Positions 37,798-40,504 of a stretch of 40,504 nt of DNA are shown in pieces. The DNA lies in IMG/VR virus record IMGVR_UViG_3300049825_000292, positions 1-40,504 of that record, one strand, 5' to 3'. The notes under the pieces were generated by a model. It was not told where the DNA came from and searched no databases. It was given only the letters and a program-made list of their open reading frames with translations. Every line of letters begins with the position of its first letter. Within the stretch, counting starts at the first letter, position 1. The stretch is from a virus. Made by a program: the position numbers and the translations under genes.

Positions 37798-39227
37798 TAG
37801 TCATCGCTCCTACTCAGGGTTGCATCGGGCAACGGTCGGTAAATGGTATTGATAGTCTCAGGGTCAATCAGGGTTGCCATACGCATTGGTAGATACAACG
37901 TTGATTCGCCGTCCATCAGATAGATCGTTGCCATGGCTGCGGGCTGGTGTAGCCACGTCGGGAACAGGTCAACGAGAATACTGAAGCGCTTCGGGCTGGC
38001 CCATACACTCGCGGCGGTTGGGTATTGATTGCCAACCATGATCGCCAATCGAGCAAGCCGATCGGGGTCTGCCGTTCTTGCACCTGCTAGCCACTGCGTA
38101 ATCGCGGCGGATGGCGGCGGGCTGTTGCGCTGAATGATGAGCGGGGCCAGTCGCTCAGGGGCAAGCAATGGCGATCGCAACCAGATAGCTTGTGCGCTAG
38201 TTGGGTACTGATTGCCAACACGGATAGCGAGCGGTGCTAATCGATCGGGATCGGTGCGGGTACTCGTTGGTAGCCATACGCTCCCACGCTGATAGTATTG
38301 ATTGCCGATACTAATCAGCAGCGGTGCGAGCCGATCTGGTTGGGCGGCGATCTCATCCTTGACACTGCGCAGCCACGTAACGATCGCGCCGGGCTGCGGT
38401 GGAATGGTGCGAATGATGCTGACAGGGGCTAGGCGATCGGGGGTGTCGCGGAGTGAGCGCAACCATACCGTACTTGCGCCGGGCTGTGGTGGCTGAGTGA
38501 CACTGATGAGTAGCGGGTAGGTGCGATCCGCTGCAACAATGATTTCATCCTTCGGGCTGCGCAGCCAGATCGCTTGTGCGGGCGTCTGGTAGGTTGCACC
38601 CAGGATTGCCAGCAGCGGACGAACGGCATCCGCCTCAATACGCGTAGCACCTGCGAGGAGCGTGAGCAGCGCGCCGGGTTGGGGTGGCTGCGTTACCTGA
38701 ATAGTGAGCGGCGCTAGGCGCTCTGGATCAACCGGACGCACGCCAGGTAGCAACCGTGCTAGAGCACCAGGCCATGGCGGTTGTGTTACCTGCGTGATGG
38801 TCGGTGCGAGCCGGTTTGGGGTGTCGCGCAATCGCGGCGAGATCAGCGCCTGCGCAGCGGTGGTATAGGTCGCGCCTACGCTGATGATTGTCGGGGCGAG
38901 CCTATCAGGCGCGTCCTTCGGGCTGCGTAGCCAGATCGCACTGGCACCCGGCATGGGCGGCTGCTGAACACTGATTAGGGCTGGGTAGGTGCGCTCCTCA
39001 GGAGGCGGGGCAATACCGCTATCAAGCGGTCGCGGCATCCAAACCGACGCGCCAGGGAGTGCAATCGAGGCACCCACGACAATCGTAATCGCCGCACGCA
39101 CGATGCGATCGGGGGCACCGCCCAACGGTGCAGGCATCCACGGCTTGCGGCTGCCTGACATCGTGAGCAGTTTATGCGGTGCACTTTCGCCAGTTGCATC
39201 GATTTGTTCAGCGAGCAGCAGCGCCAT
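37797..39227 (-). CDS. 12-repeat late protein
   Basis: A 476-residue protein whose middle (about residues 23-420) is 12 imperfect repeats of about 30-36 residues. Each repeat starts with V/I-W-L-R-S-P, has a DPDRLAPL-like centre and an I-x-V strand, and ends in either QPPQPGA or GNQYPTSA. A short non-repetitive C-terminus (PTWLHQPAAMATIYLMDGES) follows. The regular Pro/Trp repeats look like stacked units of an elongated rod or tail fibre. No known family is recalled. A repetitive virion fibre upstream of the terminase module is unusual. Confidence 0.75.
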   Translation of the reverse strand: MALLLAEQIDATGESAPHKLLTMSGSRKPWMPAPLGGAPDRIVRAAITIVVGASIALPGASVWMPRPLDSGIAPPPEERTYPALISVQQPPMPGASAIWLRSPKDAPDRLAPTIISVGATYTTAAQALISPRLRDTPNRLAPTITQVTQPPWPGALARLLPGVRPVDPERLAPLTIQVTQPPQPGALLTLLAGATRIEADAVRPLLAILGATYQTPAQAIWLRSPKDEIIVAADRTYPLLISVTQPPQPGASTVWLRSLRDTPDRLAPVSIIRTIPPQPGAIVTWLRSVKDEIAAQPDRLAPLLISIGNQYYQRGSVWLPTSTRTDPDRLAPLAIRVGNQYPTSAQAIWLRSPLLAPERLAPLIIQRNSPPPSAAITQWLAGARTADPDRLARLAIMVGNQYPTAASVWASPKRFSILVDLFPTWLHQPAAMATIYLMDGESTLYLPMRMATLIDPETINTIYRPLPDATLSRSDD

Positions 39228-39235
39228 TGATTATC

Positions 39236-39910
39236 CTAGTACGCGGTTAACTCAGCCCAATCAACCTGTATCGTGGCCGTCCATGTGCCGGTGGCAGGCA
39301 CGTTGACCGATCGAATGCTGAATCCCTCATTCGTTCCGAGGATCAGCGGATGATCGCCATGGGCTATGTCCGCTTCCCAAAGCACGGTGCCACCTGCGAT
39401 GATTTGCCCGTTTAACGAAGCCGTAATCGGGCCAGGGGCAGCGAGGGCCGCAAGGCTGTTCGCCTCAAGCGTTTTGGTGCCCGCGCCAAGGGCTGCGGTG
39501 GTTGCGATACGCATATCGCCCGATGCAACCAGGGAACTGCCCATGCTCGTGCGCTTTTTGATCGTCGCGGCGGGTGAAACTGCCGTACCACCCGTACCGG
39601 CGACGCTCCAGCTGGTAGACTTGACCATATCGATCTGCACCGGCACGCCTGCCGCGAAGAACGTCGTCGATACTACCGCGCTTATTCTGACGGCGCGGAT
39701 AGCGCAGAGGCGGGTTGCATCGGCCCAACGGAATTGATAGATTTCGCTGTTGGCTGCGAGCGCGGCGGGCAGAATACCCGTAAACCCGCCGTAGCTATAG
39801 TGGCCCAACGAGCCGTATTCCAGCGGACGTGCGGCGATACGCAACGCACGAAACGTCGTGCCGTCAACCTCGGCAACGACCCCGCCGTTACCCTGTATCT
39901 GTATTGGCAT
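39236..39910 (-). CDS. Virion structural protein, 224 residues
   Basis: Starts MPIQIQGNGGVVAEVDGTTF, a start shared, from memory, by many phage virion proteins of unknown detail. Contains FRALRIAARPLEYGSLGHYS and a C-terminal beta part (GTWTATIQVDWAEL). The protein is probably part of an external virion appendage. Overlap-free neighbours in the same operon. Confidence 0.72.
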   Translation of the reverse strand: MPIQIQGNGGVVAEVDGTTFRALRIAARPLEYGSLGHYSYGGFTGILPAALAANSEIYQFRWADATRLCAIRAVRISAVVSTTFFAAGVPVQIDMVKSTSWSVAGTGGTAVSPAATIKKRTSMGSSLVASGDMRIATTAALGAGTKTLEANSLAALAAPGPITASLNGQIIAGGTVLWEADIAHGDHPLILGTNEGFSIRSVNVPATGTWTATIQVDWAELTAY

Positions 39911-39918
39911 AGAAGCTC

Positions 39919-40296
39919 CTAAACGACATAGACCCAGTTAACCAGCCATTGACCATACAAGCGCGTGCCCATGCCGCCGGAAGTCGAAGCGACTTCCGGC
40001 GGGCGTGGTTGCGCCGTCGTGAGTTGCGATCCCGCCCGACGCTCCAACGGCTCGTTGATCTGATTGGTGTTGATTGCGTAGATCGTAAAGCCCACGCCCG
40101 CAACGATGTTGCCTGCTGACACCTTGAGGGTTTCGACCAGGTGCTCATCCGGCGAATGATCGGCGCTCTGCCCCAGATTGACCCATGCCTCAACAAGCGA
40201 GGCCGCGCCAATAAACGTTTGCCCGGTGACAACCACGCTGGTATCGCTGGCACCGGGAAACGCGCCGAAATCAATGGTAGCTGTGCCTCTTGGCAT
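39919..40296 (-). CDS. Virion-associated protein, 125 residues
   Basis: MPRGTATIDFGAFPGASDTS start, an AWVNLGQSADHSPDEHLVET core and VSAGNIVAGVGFTIYAINTN: this block is common in phage small virion proteins. A C-terminal QWLVNWVYVV strand ends the protein. Its start codon lies next to the divergent promoter of the moron-like plus-strand gene. A variant fragment with synonymous changes is at 1-19. Confidence 0.75.
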   Translation of the reverse strand: MPRGTATIDFGAFPGASDTSVVVTGQTFIGAASLVEAWVNLGQSADHSPDEHLVETLKVSAGNIVAGVGFTIYAINTNQINEPLERRAGSQLTTAQPRPPEVASTSGGMGTRLYGQWLVNWVYVV

Positions 40297-40297
40297 A

Positions 40298-40306
40298 TGC
40301 TATACT
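40298..40306 (+). promoter_or_regulatory. Extended -10 promoter, right-end copy
   Basis: TGCTATACT, identical to the left-end copy at 21-29, upstream of the truncated copy of the plus-strand gene. Confidence 0.6.
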
Positions 40307-40329
40307 TCCTGAAAATGAAAGGAACGACC

Positions 40330-40504
40330 GTGATCCAAATTACCTATCACCCCGACAATGGATGGTCGATAACTAACGGATGGTCGATAACTAACGGATG
40401 GTGGCAGGCTACATGTGCAGATCGCGCTATTCGTCACCCTGAGTTGTTGCACGATTTTCTCGCAATCGTTACCGAACAATGCGCCCAGCCGTTACCGGTA
40501 ACAC
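40330..40504 (+). CDS. 5' part of the plus-strand moron-like gene, longer allele
   Basis: Starts at GTG 40330 as the left copy does at 53 and is cut by the contig end. It encodes GWSITNGWSITNGWW where the left allele encodes GWSITNGWW: a six-residue in-frame tandem duplication. This indicates natural length variation in the protein N-terminus. Confidence 0.75.
   Translation, partial: MIQITYHPDNGWSITNGWSITNGWWQATCADRAIRHPELLHDFLAIVTEQCAQPLPVT

Larger units (their letters stand above)
40278..40504. repeat. Right copy of the contig terminal overlap
   Basis: Matches 1-209 with an additional tandem copy of ATGGTCGATAACTAACGG (40362-40379 region), plus the three synonymous differences in the late gene start. 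See the left copy. Confidence 0.95.

Noticed and set aside
1-40504. tRNA genes, CRISPR arrays, integrase or insertion sequences
   Set aside because: No tRNA cloverleaf (no T-loop arm), no evenly spaced identical repeats with spacers, and no transposase or integrase catalytic motifs were seen.

Overview
This window is an essentially complete genome of a tailed phage (siphovirus-type, HK97-fold capsid, SPP1-like head module). It carries a portal, both terminase subunits, a scaffold, a major capsid protein, a tape measure, a two-domain endolysin and a replication module. There are no ribosomal, tRNA or host metabolic genes. The two ends overlap: positions 1-209 match 40278-40504 except for an 18-bp indel and three synonymous base changes. 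The map is therefore circular or circularly permuted, about 40.28-40.30 kb, and the two ends come from two co-existing variants, as expected for a metagenomic assembly. No integrase and no certain CI-like repressor was found. The host cannot be identified from the sequence; genes use the standard bacterial code, purine-rich ribosome binding sites and sigma70-like promoters.

Layout on the circle. A control region at about 4.55-4.96 kb holds divergent promoters and three 11-bp direct repeats. To its right, on the plus strand (4.96-18.79 kb), lie the early genes. First come small regulators and a duplicated promoter-leader with a perfect operator-like inverted repeat. A protein with an SSB-like C-terminal tail follows, then a strong terminator, then an RHH regulator, and a TOPRIM/RecA-like primase-helicase whose gene contains a cluster of twelve 7-bp iterons (candidate origin). 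Next is a tightly overlapped (ATGA) string of about two dozen small genes, including a CoiA-like nuclease, a Lar-like protein, a DNA methyltransferase, a VRR-NUC nuclease and several zinc-ribbon miniproteins. The string ends in a membrane/HTH gene trio and a sigma70-region-4-like protein.

To the left, on the minus strand, the late genes run 4.54 kb -> 1 -> (wrap) 40.3 kb -> 18.79 kb. The order is endolysin, small membrane protein, fibre/decoration-like proteins, a 12-repeat protein, ParB-methyltransferase, TerS, TerL, portal, scaffold, capsid, connectors, tail terminator, glycosyltransferase, major tail protein, two chaperone-position ORFs, a SAM methyltransferase, tape measure and distal tail proteins. 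One plus-strand gene (53-292) with its own promoter sits inside the late block.

Working model (inference): sigma70-type promoters drive early transcription, modulated by small HTH/RHH proteins at adjacent operators. The sigma-region-4-like protein at the end of the early operon is a good candidate late activator. Two late-strand promoters, upstream of the endolysin and of the scaffold gene, share a 25-bp motif (20/25 identical) that is not a normal sigma70 promoter, because its TTGAC block lies only 8-9 bp from TATACT. The most interesting signals are this late-promoter/activator pair, the iteron cluster inside the helicase gene, an apparent ATT start codon on the glycosyltransferase, the membrane-HTH trio, and the strain variation captured at the ends.
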